A DNA stretch of 30,000 bases from Sphaeroforma sirkka (Eukaryota > Opisthokonta > Ichthyosporea > Ichthyophonida). Location: NCBI GenBank assembly GCA_001586965.3, contig LUCW03001602.1, positions 1 to 30,000 of the forward strand, given 5' to 3'. Both the position numbers and the translations under genes were made by a program. Each line of letters opens with the position of its first letter. Position 1 is the stretch's first letter. Positions 29,890 to 30,000 of this stretch are shown here, piece by piece. The notes beneath the pieces were generated by a model, which had not been told where the DNA came from, did no database searches, and saw only the letters and a list, made by a program, of their open reading frames with translations.

Positions 29890-30000
29890 TCGTTTTATTA
29901 TCCAAGTGCCATTTCGTATTGTATGCGGTTGTTTGTTAATTGTTGCAGTGAGCTTTTGTGAGTTCATGTTTCTTTGAAATTGTATTTACGATAAGCTTTA

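Overview
This is a eukaryotic, transposon-dense window. There is no bacterial-type operon, no convincing complete host gene, no rRNA and no functional tRNA gene. Almost everything between about 1.2 and 28.6 kb is mobile-element DNA: one non-LTR retrotransposon (LINE) family and two Ty3/gypsy-type LTR retrotransposon families, here called A and B. The style of the LINE and gypsy proteins, the moderate GC and the lack of long introns suggest a fungus, perhaps an early-diverging (zygomycete-like) one. That assignment is an impression from the proteins, not a database result.

Layout. 1-1163: AT-rich flank with two inverted repeats and no recognised gene. 1164-3139: 3' part of a LINE on the minus strand (RT palm, FVDDT box, C-terminal zinc motif). 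3144-10751: LTR element A1 on the plus strand, inserted in the LINE's RT region, with 592-593 bp LTRs and a 4-bp target duplication (CTTT). Its order is gag, protease, RT, RNase H, a methyltransferase-like segment with an NPP motif, integrase and a chromodomain-like tail. It is broken in roughly a dozen places. A tRNA-like sequence with A box, B box and T-run lies antisense inside its gag region. 10752-11160: the next part of the LINE RT. 11161-12069: a direct repeat of the preceding 909 bp (LTR end plus LINE piece). 11661 to about 14270: LINE RT start, endonuclease and ORF1 on the minus strand. About 14278-16233: element B fragment on the minus strand (gag, zinc knuckles, protease, start of RT). 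16234-18789: A2, an A-family copy on the minus strand with one LTR.

The block 11574-18789 (LTR end, LINE, B, A2) is then repeated head-to-tail as 18790-26012, with very few substitutions and mostly one-base homopolymer length differences. It is either a very recent tandem segmental duplication or an assembly artefact. After it comes a short scrambled junction made of copies of nearby sequence plus TTAGGG-like repeats (26049-26081), then a unique island of about 570 bp (26082-26648). A third A-family fragment, A3, lies on the minus strand (26649-28557) and is closer to A1 than to A2. From 28558 to the end the DNA looks like non-element flank: a small unrecognised ORF, a two-copy 43-bp tandem repeat, hairpins, and a cluster of four CCAAT/ATTGG boxes near the right edge that may mark a promoter for a gene beyond the window.

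Order of events inferred from nesting: B is oldest at the locus; the LINE lies against or in B's RT; A1 entered the LINE; A2 joined B's upstream side; the 0.9-kb and 7.2-kb tandem duplications came last, since all three copies of the A1-LTR/LINE junction carry the same insertion boundary.
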